Assembly: GCA_903927465.1 (NCBI GenBank)
Contig: CAIYMY010000094.1
Span: 1-42,409, forward strand
Direction of reading: 5' to 3'
Source of the DNA: an uncultured Rhodospirillales bacterium
Lineage (GTDB): Bacteria > Pseudomonadota > Alphaproteobacteria > Acetobacterales > Acetobacteraceae
Length of the DNA: 42,409 nucleotides
Made by a program: the position numbers and the translations under genes. Position 1 is the stretch's first letter, and the number at the start of each line of letters is the position of its first letter. Shown piece after piece: positions 25,179 to 32,971 of the stretch. The notes beneath the pieces were generated by a model. The model worked only from the letters and a program-made list of their open reading frames with translations. It was not told where the DNA came from and searched no databases.

Positions 25179-25739
25179 TCAGGCCGGCGCCGCGCCTTGC
25201 GCTGCGGCCCGGAAATACATGGTGAGCCTTTCCAGAATGTGTTGGGACAATTCTTCGATCAATTGGCGCTCCATCGTCTCCCGCGCCGCATCGGCGGCGA
25301 AGAATTGAGTGGCCGGAATGTCATAGGCGTCCAAGGCGCGTTCGGACCCACGCGCAATTTCGCGCGGCGGTGGGCCAACGTCAAAAAGGAACCAATTCGC
25401 GGTGGCAGTAACGCGCACGCGGCTGGCGGCACCATAGATGTTATAGCCCTGGATTTCTACGCCGTAGCCGAACCCGACTCGCAGATCATATTTCGCGGGC
25501 ACCAAACCGCGCCCATTGGGGGCAAGGCTCTGTTCCAATCGCCGGCGTAGCAACTGCCCTTGGCGTTCGGTGATCAGGCCAATCTTCACGGCAGCAAGCG
25601 ATGCTGTGACTTGCGCATCTTCTTGCGTTCCGCCCCGGGCATGCATTGCCCGAAAGCCGCAGCCTGTCACCAGCAGCGGCAGGCCAAGGGCGACAAGGGC
25701 GCGTCTAGACGACAAAATTGACCACCCTTCCGGGCACAT
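25179..25739 (-). CDS. lptE: LPS-assembly lipoprotein LptE
   Basis: LptE is the outer-membrane lipoprotein that plugs LptD for lipopolysaccharide export. The product has a signal with lipobox LVTGC, then the family segments [46 protein letters not shown] and a C-terminal helix ([20 protein letters not shown]). ATG 25739 gives 186 aa and overlaps leuS by 35 bp. TTG 25715 gives a shorter, cleaner signal ([15 protein letters not shown]) and has AAGGGTGG upstream, so it is a serious alternative. Confidence 0.85.
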   Translation of the reverse strand: MCPEGWSILSSRRALVALGLPLLVTGCGFRAMHARGGTQEDAQVTASLAAVKIGLITERQGQLLRRRLEQSLAPNGRGLVPAKYDLRVGFGYGVEIQGYNIYGAASRVRVTATANWFLFDVGPPPREIARGSERALDAYDIPATQFFAADAARETMERQLIEELSQHILERLTMYFRAAAQGAAPA

Positions 25740-28311
25740 AAATGCGCTTCTTGATTGGCTTGCCGCCCACAGCACGCTGCACATTTTCTTCAGCCTCGGC
25801 GGCAGCGAAGATTGCTTCTTCGCTGGAACCAACTGGCACTTCAATGGTGGAACGGAGCTTGCCCAGCACCTGCACGGCCAGTGTAACACTTTCCGCGACC
25901 AGCAGCGCGGAATCCGACTCCGGCCAGGGGAGTTCCGCCACCAGTGATGTGTCACTGGGCCGCAGCAATGACCAAACCTCCTCTGCCAGATGCGGCATCA
26001 TCGGCGCGGAAAGCCGTGCCAGCGCCTCGAGCGCTTCGCGCTTTGCCCCACCTGGCGCATCCTTCGCCGCTTCAATGGCATTGGCAAATTCATAGAGTCT
26101 CGCGACAGCGACATTGAAGGCGAAGGTCTCCAAAGCCTCGGTCACGGTTGCAATGGCGCGATGTGTGGCGCGCCGCAAAGCCTTGCCGGCTTCCTCTGGC
26201 GCGGTGCCGGCGGGTGGTAGGACGGGGAGTGCCGCCTCCACAATGCGAAACACGCGCTGCGTGAAGCGATAAGCGCCGGCCACGCCCGCTTCCGTCCATT
26301 CCATATCGCGTTCGGGTGGATTGTCGGAAAGGATGAACCAGCGCGCCGTATCCGCCCCGTATTTCGCGATGATCGCGCCGGGGTCCACCGTATTGCGCTT
26401 GGATTTGGACATGGCCTCAACCCGGCCAATCGTCACGGCTCCGGTGCCGCCCTTCAGGGTCGCGCTGCGCGTGCCATCGGCGCCAATGGCAAAGTCAACT
26501 TCTTCCGGGTAGAGCCAGCGGCCATCCGCACTCTTATAGCTTTCATGCTGGACCATGCCCTGCGTGAAAAGCCCGGCGAAAGGTTCATCCACGGAAAGAT
26601 GGCCTGTTTCCTTCATGGCGCGGGAGAAGAAACGCGAATAGAGCAAATGCAAAATCGCGTGTTCAATGCCGCCGATATATTGATCAACCGGCAGCCAGCC
26701 ATCCACGGCGCCTTTGATCACTGGTTCTGCCGCGCGGGGGGAGCAGAAGCGCGCGTAATACCATGATGAGTCAACGAAAGTGTCGCAGGTATCCGTCTCT
26801 CGCCGCGCGGGCTTGCTGCATTTCGGGCAGGCCACATGCTTCCAACTTGGGTGATTATCCAAGGGATTGCCGGGCTTCGCAAAATCCACATCTTCCGGCA
26901 GGCGCACCGGCAATTGCTCATCCGGCACCGGCACCACGCCGCAATCATCGCAATGGATGAAGGGGATGGGGCAGCCCCAATAGCGCTGGCGTGAAACACC
27001 CCAATCACGCAACCGCCAATTCACAACGCCCTGGCCGGCGCTGAGCTTTTCCAATTCGTCAATCACGCGGCGCTTGGCCGCGGCAACACCCAGCCCATCC
27101 AGAAAGCCCGAATTATACGCAATACCATCTTCGGTATGCGCGACATCGCCCACCGAAAACGTGGCGGCATCTGCGCCCGGGGGCAGCACAACGGGCGTCA
27201 CGGAAAGCTCATATTTGCGTGCGAAATCAAGGTCGCGCTGGTCATGCGCGGGGCAGCCGAAAATGGCGCCCGTACCATATTCCATCAGCACGAAATTCGC
27301 GATCCAGACCGGGTATTCTTGCCCATTGAAGGGGTGCTTGACCCGAAAGCCCGTATCGAAGCCGCGCTTTTCCGCCTGTTCGATCGCCGCTTCCGATGTG
27401 CCCATGCGGCGACATTCGGCGATGAACTCGGCAGCCTTGGCATTGCGCGCGCCAGCCGCAGCGGCGAGCGGGTGTTCAGCCGCCACCGCTAAGAACGACA
27501 TGCCAAAAAGTGTGTCGGGGCGTGTCGTAAAAACCTCAATATCGGTGAGATCGCCCGCCGCCTCAGTTAGCGCAAACTTCACCCGCGCCCCTTCACTCCG
27601 CCCGATCCAATTGGATTGCATCAGCTTCACGCGTTCCGGCCAGCGATCCAGCCTGCTGAGCGCCTCCAGCAAATCCGGCGCAAACTTTGTGATGCTCAAA
27701 AACCATTGGCTGAGCTGTTTCTTTTCCACCAGCGCGCCAGACCGCCAGCCACGGCCATCAATCACCTGTTCATTGGCGAGCACGGTGCCATCCACTGGGT
27801 CCCAATTCACCCAGCTTTCCTTGCGCTCCACCAGGCCGGCGCGCCAGAAATCCAGCAGCAATTTCTGCTGACGTCCGTAATATTCCACATCGCAAGTCGC
27901 GAATTCCCGCGCCCAATCCAGCGAAAGCCCCATGCGCTGCAATTCCGCGCGCATATTGGCGATATTGTCATAGGTCCATTTGGCGGGATGGATGCCGCGT
28001 TCGCGCGCCGCGTTTTCCGCGGGCAAGCCAAAAGCGTCCCAGCCCATGGGATGCATCACCAAATGCCCGCGGGCACGCTTGTAGCGCGCCACCACATCGC
28101 CCAGCGTGTAATTGCGCACATGGCCCATATGGATCTTGCCGCTGGGGTAGGGGAACATCTCCAGCACATAGTATTTGCGCGCGCCAGCCGGCGGCACATC
28201 GGGCACCACAAAGCAGGCGCGATCCTGCCAGGCCTGCTGCCAGCGCGGCTCGGCTGAGTGGAAATCATAACGCGGCGCGGCTTTTTCGGCCGCTGCAGGG
28301 GTATCGTTCAT
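25705..28311 (-). CDS. leuS: Leucyl-tRNA synthetase
   Basis: The 868-aa class Ia synthetase charges tRNA-Leu. It shows the HIGH motif as HMGH in [16 protein letters not shown], the zinc-1 cysteines (CDDC and CPKC) in the insertion before the catalytic core resumes, the CP1 editing domain ([20 protein letters not shown]), and the KMSKS motif as MSKSK. The C-terminal domain ends in [15 protein letters not shown]. Length and order are standard. The lptE start lies inside its 3' end. Confidence 0.98.
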   Translation of the reverse strand: MNDTPAAAEKAAPRYDFHSAEPRWQQAWQDRACFVVPDVPPAGARKYYVLEMFPYPSGKIHMGHVRNYTLGDVVARYKRARGHLVMHPMGWDAFGLPAENAARERGIHPAKWTYDNIANMRAELQRMGLSLDWAREFATCDVEYYGRQQKLLLDFWRAGLVERKESWVNWDPVDGTVLANEQVIDGRGWRSGALVEKKQLSQWFLSITKFAPDLLEALSRLDRWPERVKLMQSNWIGRSEGARVKFALTEAAGDLTDIEVFTTRPDTLFGMSFLAVAAEHPLAAAAGARNAKAAEFIAECRRMGTSEAAIEQAEKRGFDTGFRVKHPFNGQEYPVWIANFVLMEYGTGAIFGCPAHDQRDLDFARKYELSVTPVVLPPGADAATFSVGDVAHTEDGIAYNSGFLDGLGVAAAKRRVIDELEKLSAGQGVVNWRLRDWGVSRQRYWGCPIPFIHCDDCGVVPVPDEQLPVRLPEDVDFAKPGNPLDNHPSWKHVACPKCSKPARRETDTCDTFVDSSWYYARFCSPRAAEPVIKGAVDGWLPVDQYIGGIEHAILHLLYSRFFSRAMKETGHLSVDEPFAGLFTQGMVQHESYKSADGRWLYPEEVDFAIGADGTRSATLKGGTGAVTIGRVEAMSKSKRNTVDPGAIIAKYGADTARWFILSDNPPERDMEWTEAGVAGAYRFTQRVFRIVEAALPVLPPAGTAPEEAGKALRRATHRAIATVTEALETFAFNVAVARLYEFANAIEAAKDAPGGAKREALEALARLSAPMMPHLAEEVWSLLRPSDTSLVAELPWPESDSALLVAESVTLAVQVLGKLRSTIEVPVGSSEEAIFAAAEAEENVQRAVGGKPIKKRIYVPGRVVNFVV

Positions 28312-28426
28312 GTCAAGCGAAGGCCAATGCGGAAAGGGAGACTACAGCCTGATTAGAACATAAACCGCCCCGGGGAAATCGGGCCCTGATCTTCACGCGC
28401 TGTCCCGCCCATGGCATGAAAGCCTT

Positions 28427-28495
28427 ATGCCCTACCTCATGATGTTCCTGGTCCTCAGCTTCCTGACGCTGCTTGCCACCTGCGTCATGCTATGA
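28427..28495 (+). CDS. 22-residue hydrophobic small protein or leader peptide
   Basis: ATG 28427 opens a 22-codon frame, MPYLMMFLVLSFLTLLATCV plus two residues, almost wholly hydrophobic, like a single membrane segment. Its TGA overlaps the ATG of the next lipoprotein gene by ATGA, so the two could be translationally coupled. No strong ribosome binding site is seen. It may be a real membrane micropeptide, a leader peptide or chance. Confidence 0.4.
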   Translation: MPYLMMFLVLSFLTLLATCVML

Positions 28496-29463
28496 AGCGC
28501 CGCTTCCTTGCTGGTTTGGCGCTATTTGCGCTCGCGGCCTGCGGCGACCTGCCGCAGCCCTTCCGCGGCAATCCGGGCGGCATGGCGGGCCGCCTGGTGG
28601 TGCCGCCCCCCTATCGCGTGGCGGTCCCAATCCCTGACGCCGCAATGCTAACCGGTACCGAATCGGAGGCCTTTGCCAGCGCCATCGCCCAGGCCCTGCT
28701 GCGGCGAGAGGTCCCGGCAGTGGCGGAAGACCCCCTGCCGCTGGATTGGCGCCTTTCCGTGGATATGCGCCTTGAAGGCAACCGTGTGGTGCCCCGCTAC
28801 GCCCTGTTCGACCCCGATGGTGCCCCGCAGGGCGTGGCTGAGGGCAGCGCCATCCCCGCTCGAGAATGGTCGCGTCCAAATCCCGCGCTTTTGGCTGATG
28901 TTGCCAATGATGCTTCTCGTCGCGCGGCGGATTTGCTGCTGAGGGCGGAGGCCGCGCGCAAATCCTCGGCGCCCTCGGCCCTGACTTCTGCTGGCCCGCC
29001 AAGGGTGTATTTACTGCCAGTGCGGGGTGCCCCTGGCGATGGCAATGAAAGCCTCACGGCGCGCATGCGCGAAGCCTTGGGGGATTATGGCATCCTGGCC
29101 CAGGATGTGGCTGATGGTGCGGGTTTTGCCGCCGATGGGCGCGTCAATGTCGTACCCGTGGGGCGCGGCATGCAAAGGGTGGAGATCCTTTGGATCATCT
29201 CTCGCCGTGATGGGCAGGATTTGGGCCGTGTTTTGCAGATGAATGAAATCTCGGCAGGGCTTTTGGACCGGCATTGGGGCGATATCGCCTTTGCCGCAGC
29301 GAATGAGGCCGCAGGAGGGGTGCAGCGCGTGATTGAAAATGCTGGCGGCATGCCAGCGCGCGACGCTTCCGGCCAGCGCGCCCAACAGCCGAATGCCGCG
29401 CCAGGTGGCCTTGCCCTGCCGCCCCGCGCGGCGGCGCTTCCCAGGCCCGAGCCAGCGCAATGA
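28492..29463 (+). CDS. Predicted lipoprotein of unknown function
   Basis: The 323-aa product has a short lipoprotein signal, MKRRFLAGLALFALAAC, with Cys17 in lipobox LAAC. The body has two alpha/beta-looking parts (about 35-160 and 165-280), each with a segment resembling an upper/lower bound domain of periplasmic lipoproteins (YRVAVPIPDAAM, VYLLPVRGAPGDGN). It ends in a Pro/Ala-rich tail. I do not recognise a named family. It is divergent from leuS, possibly coupled to a 22-aa peptide upstream, and overlaps the acetyltransferase by ATGA. Confidence 0.75.
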   Translation: MKRRFLAGLALFALAACGDLPQPFRGNPGGMAGRLVVPPPYRVAVPIPDAAMLTGTESEAFASAIAQALLRREVPAVAEDPLPLDWRLSVDMRLEGNRVVPRYALFDPDGAPQGVAEGSAIPAREWSRPNPALLADVANDASRRAADLLLRAEAARKSSAPSALTSAGPPRVYLLPVRGAPGDGNESLTARMREALGDYGILAQDVADGAGFAADGRVNVVPVGRGMQRVEILWIISRRDGQDLGRVLQMNEISAGLLDRHWGDIAFAAANEAAGGVQRVIENAGGMPARDASGQRAQQPNAAPGGLALPPRAAALPRPEPAQ

Positions 29464-30101
29464 CCCGCCCGCGCATCCTGCTGCTGGGGGCAGGCGGGCA
29501 TGGCAAGGCGATGGCTGATTTGCTGCTGGCGGATGGCCGTTACGATGTCGTGGGTTTTGTGGATGCCGCGCCCAAGGCGAGCCAGGTATTGGGCCTGCCG
29601 GTTCTGGGTGACGAAAGCCTGCTTGTCGCGCTGGCCATCCAAGGCGTTTCGCTGGCCCATGCAGCGGTTGGGGATAACGCGCAGCGCTTGGCTGCGGCGG
29701 GCCGGCTTTGCGCTGCTGGATTTGCCCTGCCAAGCCTGACCCACCCCGCCGCCTTGATCGGCCATGGCGCGCGGGTCGGGCAGGGCGCGGCCATCCTCGC
29801 CCGCGCCTTAATTGGGCCAGAGGCGGAGATTGGTGCGTTCGCCCTCGTCAATACCGGCGCCATTGTGGAACATGATTGCGTGGTGGAAGAAGCCGCGCAT
29901 ATCGGCCCTGGCGCGGTGTTAGCCGGGGGCGTGCGGGTTGGGGCGGGTGCGCTGATTGGCGCGGGTGCGGTGGTCAGGCCAGGTGTGGTGATTGGCGCGG
30001 GCGCGGTAATTGGTGCCGGTGCGGCGGTGGTGGAGGATGTCGCCCCAGGCGCGCGGGTGATGGGTGTGCCGGCGCGCCCTGTTCAGGGGCCAGAGATATA
30101 G
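29460..30101 (+). CDS. NeuD/PglD-type sugar O/N-acetyltransferase
   Basis: The 213-aa protein has an N-terminal Rossmann-like domain (ILLLGAGGHGKAMADLLL) that binds the sugar nucleotide. A left-handed beta-helix of hexapeptide repeats (from about residue 100 to the end) binds acetyl-CoA; the likely catalytic His is in IVEHDCVVEEAAHIGPG. This is the NeuD/PglD layout. No sialic acid or glycan gene cluster is around, so the acceptor is unknown. It overlaps the lipoprotein gene by 4 bp and runs 19 bp into the convergent deacetylase gene. Confidence 0.88.
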   Translation: MTRPRILLLGAGGHGKAMADLLLADGRYDVVGFVDAAPKASQVLGLPVLGDESLLVALAIQGVSLAHAAVGDNAQRLAAAGRLCAAGFALPSLTHPAALIGHGARVGQGAAILARALIGPEAEIGAFALVNTGAIVEHDCVVEEAAHIGPGAVLAGGVRVGAGALIGAGAVVRPGVVIGAGAVIGAGAAVVEDVAPGARVMGVPARPVQGPEI

Positions 30102-30745
30102 CGCGCGAAATCCGGCCCGGGGATGCCTCGGCGTAGCGGCACGCAGCCGGTCGGCGGATCGGCGTGGAAATGCCAGCCCTGATACTGGAGCTCTCCCAAA
30201 AAACGATCCAGGTGCCGCATGGCGCCATTCGGCAGATCATGCAGCACCAGCATCACCGGTTCAGGTGCGGCGCGCAGCATCGCATGGGCAGTGGCCGGCC
30301 AGCCATCAGCATCGCGGAAATCGCCGGGCACGGCATTCCACAGTACCATCGTCGCCCGTTGCGCCATCAAATGCCGCGCAGCCGCCCCATTCAACAAATG
30401 CGCGCCCAGGGCTCCACCGCCGCCATTGGGGCGGAAATAGCGCTCCGGCGCGGCAAGATCGCCCAGCAGCGCATCGGTTTCCGAGATTTCATGCAGCGCT
30501 TCGGTGGCGCTGCGCCGCCCCAGCGGCGCGCCATGCGTTAGCGTATGATTGCCGATCACATGCCCGGCATCGCGCGCCTGTTCGGCCAATGCGCGCGCTT
30601 TAGGATCGCGGAGCTTTTCACCAATCACAAAAAACAGCGCCGGGATGCGTCGGCGCGCGAGCACCTCCAACACCCCGGGGGTTGCCTCAGGCTCCGGTCC
30701 ATTATCGAAGCTGAGACATATCTCCTTAGTGTCTGTCCGGTTCAC
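30083..30745 (-). CDS. Polysaccharide-deacetylase-like protein with altered metal site
   Basis: The 220-aa NodB-fold protein has the His-pair motif in GNHTLTHG (H67, H71) and the later segment FRPNGGGG. Motif 1, normally TFDDGP with two Asp, is SFDNGP: D14 is kept and the metal ligand is Asn15. The only plausible start is GTG 30745, which lies inside the dispersed palindrome (30725-30770); the first seven codons come from that repeat. No ribosome binding site precedes GTG 30745. The repeat may have replaced the original start. It could still act on a glycan N-acetyl group, but the Asn makes this doubtful. It is downstream of the FAH gene, separated by the repeat array. Confidence 0.8.
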   Translation of the reverse strand: MNRTDTKEICLSFDNGPEPEATPGVLEVLARRRIPALFFVIGEKLRDPKARALAEQARDAGHVIGNHTLTHGAPLGRRSATEALHEISETDALLGDLAAPERYFRPNGGGGALGAHLLNGAAARHLMAQRATMVLWNAVPGDFRDADGWPATAHAMLRAAPEPVMLVLHDLPNGAMRHLDRFLGELQYQGWHFHADPPTGCVPLRRGIPGPDFARYISGP

Positions 30746-30770
30746 TGCCGTTCACCGAACAGACACTAAG
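30725..30770 (+). repeat. Dispersed composite repeat, copy 2: 46-bp palindrome
   Basis: Outer arms CTTAGTGTCTGT (30725-30736) and ACAGACACTAAG (30759-30770) pair perfectly, and pairing continues inward with CGGT/ACCG after one mismatch. The core holds GTTCAC twice at a 10-base period (spacer TGCC; ATTC in copy 1). The palindrome covers the GTG start codon of the deacetylase gene. Copy 1 lies in 10781-10834. Confidence 0.85.
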
Positions 30771-30780
30771 ATTTTGTTTG

Positions 30781-30951
30781 GTCGCATTTCCCGAGTCGCC
30801 AAGCGCTTCCGCTTGGCTTGGAAATGCTCCTGCTTTAGTCGCATTTCCCGAGTCGCCAAGCGCTTCCGCTTGGCTTGGAAATGCTCCTGCTTTAGTCGCA
30901 TTTCCCGAGGCGCCAAGCGCTTCCGCTTGGCTTGGAAATGCTCCTGGTACA
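30781..30951 (+). repeat. Three tandem 57-bp hairpin units of the composite repeat
   Basis: Units at 30781-30837, 30838-30894 and 30895-30951 are almost identical; unit 3 has one change in the left flank and a different 3' end. Each unit has outer arms GCATTTCC/GGAAATGC and inner arms CCAAGCG/CGCTTGG around CTTC. The period is a multiple of three, so long open frames exist on both strands, but no gene is supported. The array ends one base before the FAH stop codon, and its next bases (TTAGTCGC) resemble the start of a fourth unit, so the FAH stop may derive from the repeat. Confidence 0.9.
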
Positions 30952-31842
30952 TTAGTCGCTAACGGTATTGGTCAGCGTGCCGATGCCCTCAATCGTCAGT
31001 TCCATCACATCGCCCGCCTTCATGGTTTGCGGCGGCTCCATGGCATAGCCCACACCTTCGGGCGTGCCGGTCATGATCACATCGCCGGGCAGCAAGGTGA
31101 AGCCGGAGGAAAGCTGGTGAATGATTTCCGTGACGTCGAAAATCATCTTGCTGGTGCGGCTGGACTGGCGCTGTTCGCCATTCAGCTTCAGGCTGATCGC
31201 CAGATCCGCCGCGTTCAGATCACTGGCCGGCACAATCACCGGCCCCAGCGGGCAGGAACGATCCAGCGACTTGCCCTTGAACCATTGCCCATGGCGGCGC
31301 TGTAAATCGCGCCCGGTCACGTCATTGCCGATGGTCCAGCCATAGACATGCTCCAGCGCTTTTTCCTTAGGGATGTCACGCCCGGCTGTGCCGATAATCG
31401 CCACCAGCTCAACTTCGTAATCGAGCCATTTGGTCACACCCTCATGCGTTGGCACATTGGCACCGGGGGCAATCACGCAATCGGCGGCCTTGGTGAAGAA
31501 TTGCGGGTATTTCGGCACTTCGCTTTGCGTAATGCCGCGCGTGCGATCGCCTTCCGCGACGTGATCCATGTAATTGCGCCCGACGCAAAACACGTTGCGG
31601 CGCGGCTTCGGGATTGGGGCTTGCAGCGCCACACTCGCCAGCGCCAGCAGCGCATTGGCGGGCGGATTGGCAGCAAGGGCGCGAATCGCGGCCAGCATGG
31701 CGGCGCCGCCATCAATCACGGCCAGCATGTCGCGCGCCGGCGGTATCGCAACGGCCAAGTCAAGCACGCGCCCGCCCGAAAGCAGCACACCCGCGCGGCT
31801 TCCGGCCGCATCGGCAAAGGTGATCAGGTTCAAGGCAGCCAT
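30952..31842 (-). CDS. Fumarylacetoacetate hydrolase family protein
   Basis: The 296-aa protein has a short N-terminal domain and the FAH catalytic domain from about residue 85: VFCVGRNYMDHVAEG, metal-binding DYEVELVAIIG, GWTIGNDVTGRDLQRR, and GDVIMTGTPEGVGYAM near the end. Members hydrolyse or decarboxylate acylpyruvates, or hydrate 2-oxo acids from ring or sugar-acid breakdown. ATG 31842 has GGGGAAA upstream. The gene follows the aspartoacylase-like gene by 72 bp, and its stop codon touches the tandem repeat array. Confidence 0.9.
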   Translation of the reverse strand: MAALNLITFADAAGSRAGVLLSGGRVLDLAVAIPPARDMLAVIDGGAAMLAAIRALAANPPANALLALASVALQAPIPKPRRNVFCVGRNYMDHVAEGDRTRGITQSEVPKYPQFFTKAADCVIAPGANVPTHEGVTKWLDYEVELVAIIGTAGRDIPKEKALEHVYGWTIGNDVTGRDLQRRHGQWFKGKSLDRSCPLGPVIVPASDLNAADLAISLKLNGEQRQSSRTSKMIFDVTEIIHQLSSGFTLLPGDVIMTGTPEGVGYAMEPPQTMKAGDVMELTIEGIGTLTNTVSD

Positions 31843-31914
31843 CTGGTTTCCCCATATTGAGCAAGGCGGGCAGGCAAGCGCGGCCAGGGCTTTAGCGCAA
31901 GCCCCGTGCCTGGG

Positions 31915-32892
31915 TCAGGGGGCATGAAAGCGCGCAAGGCGCACTGCGGTATGCCCGCGCGGCGCGATCGGCGTTGGCACAACCAACAGGCAATTATCAT
32001 ACGGCGTGCGAATTTCTCGCGCGCCGTCATGGGCAATCACCGTGCCCGCTTCGGGGATAACCTCGCCGCCGCGAAATTCCCGCACGAACATGAAATTATG
32101 TGATGTCGCGGTCACGGTTTCCGTGACGCGCGCAAGCAGCGGGGGCTCCGGCCACGGCGCCGGGGTAGAGCCCAGAATGCCACAAAACCCAATCGCGCGG
32201 TGCGCGCTTTGCGCCGTGGCGGCAACCGTTGCTGCTTCCCAATGCTGGCCGGCTTCCACCAGCACCGCGGCAGCGCTGCTCCTTGGTTTGGTGAAGCGCG
32301 CATGATCCACCAGGCGCCGCCCGGCCATATGTCCAGGATCAGCGACTGTCAGGCGCGGTGTGCCGAGCGATTGCCCAAGCCGGATCGCCTGCGGCGTATC
32401 AGCCACCAAACTCAGCGGATCGGATGGCCAGAGCATGGAATGCAGATCCACCAACACATCCACGCTTTCAATCACCGGCAGCAAGGTGCGGACCCGGCGC
32501 ATTTCGCGCGAATCGCGTGGGCTTTGCAGCCTATCCTCGCCCCAAAGCCGGTTCAGATCTTCTTCCAGATAGCGCGTGGCGGTCGGGTTTTCTGGATCAA
32601 AGGCCTGGAAGGCATCGGTATTTGCAAAGATCAGGCTAAGTCGCCCGCGTTCCGGCTGGATGCCGGCGGCAAGCAGCTCGGCCAGTACAATGGCGCCCGC
32701 GATTTCATTGCCATGCGTCAGCGCCACCAGCGCCAGATGCGGGCCAGGTGCTGCGGCGGTAAAGGACCAAACGCCGGGAATGCCGCAATTGCCGCCAAGC
32801 CAAGGGCGTAGATCGGGCGCGGCGATCCCTACCGCGAAATGCGGCAAGGCTTTCCCCCCAGCCTCGGCGGTGGTGGATTGCGTCCCAAGCAA
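31915..32892 (-). CDS. Succinylglutamate desuccinylase/aspartoacylase family protein
   Basis: The 325-aa zinc carboxypeptidase-fold protein has ligands H60 and E63 (LTHGNEIAG) and H151 (LVDLHSML), with a C-terminal beta domain. It would cleave an N-acyl amino acid or similar amide. No ATG is available at the 5' end. TTG 32892 is chosen because GAGG lies six bases upstream; TTG 32904 is in frame but has no such site. It is divergent from the M81 peptidase gene, 79 bp away, and both may act on the same amide or peptide substrate; that is inference. Confidence 0.85.
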   Translation of the reverse strand: MLGTQSTTAEAGGKALPHFAVGIAAPDLRPWLGGNCGIPGVWSFTAAAPGPHLALVALTHGNEIAGAIVLAELLAAGIQPERGRLSLIFANTDAFQAFDPENPTATRYLEEDLNRLWGEDRLQSPRDSREMRRVRTLLPVIESVDVLVDLHSMLWPSDPLSLVADTPQAIRLGQSLGTPRLTVADPGHMAGRRLVDHARFTKPRSSAAAVLVEAGQHWEAATVAATAQSAHRAIGFCGILGSTPAPWPEPPLLARVTETVTATSHNFMFVREFRGGEVIPEAGTVIAHDGAREIRTPYDNCLLVVPTPIAPRGHTAVRLARFHAP

Positions 32893-32971
32893 ACTTCCCC
32901 TCAATTATGGTTTCTGGTGTCGAAGTTTATACAAGTCACGCGACACGTCTATCCCGGGGGTTGTTACAGAA

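Noticed and set aside
30739-30756. GTTC direct repeat in the palindrome as a LexA (SOS) box
   Set aside because: The alphaproteobacterial LexA box is GTTC-N7-GTTC; here the spacer is N6 in both copies and neither flanks an SOS gene.
30781-30951. Tandem repeats as a CRISPR array
   Set aside because: The 57-bp units are contiguous without unique spacers, and no cas gene is present.
30778-31305. Open frame with 19-residue protein repeats on the plus strand
   Set aside because: It comes from the 57-bp repeat period being a multiple of three, is open on both strands, and runs antisense into the FAH gene.
32576-32971. N-terminal extension of the M81 peptidase by 132 codons
   Set aside because: It lies antisense over the aspartoacylase-like gene, and the family N-terminus begins at ATG 32972.
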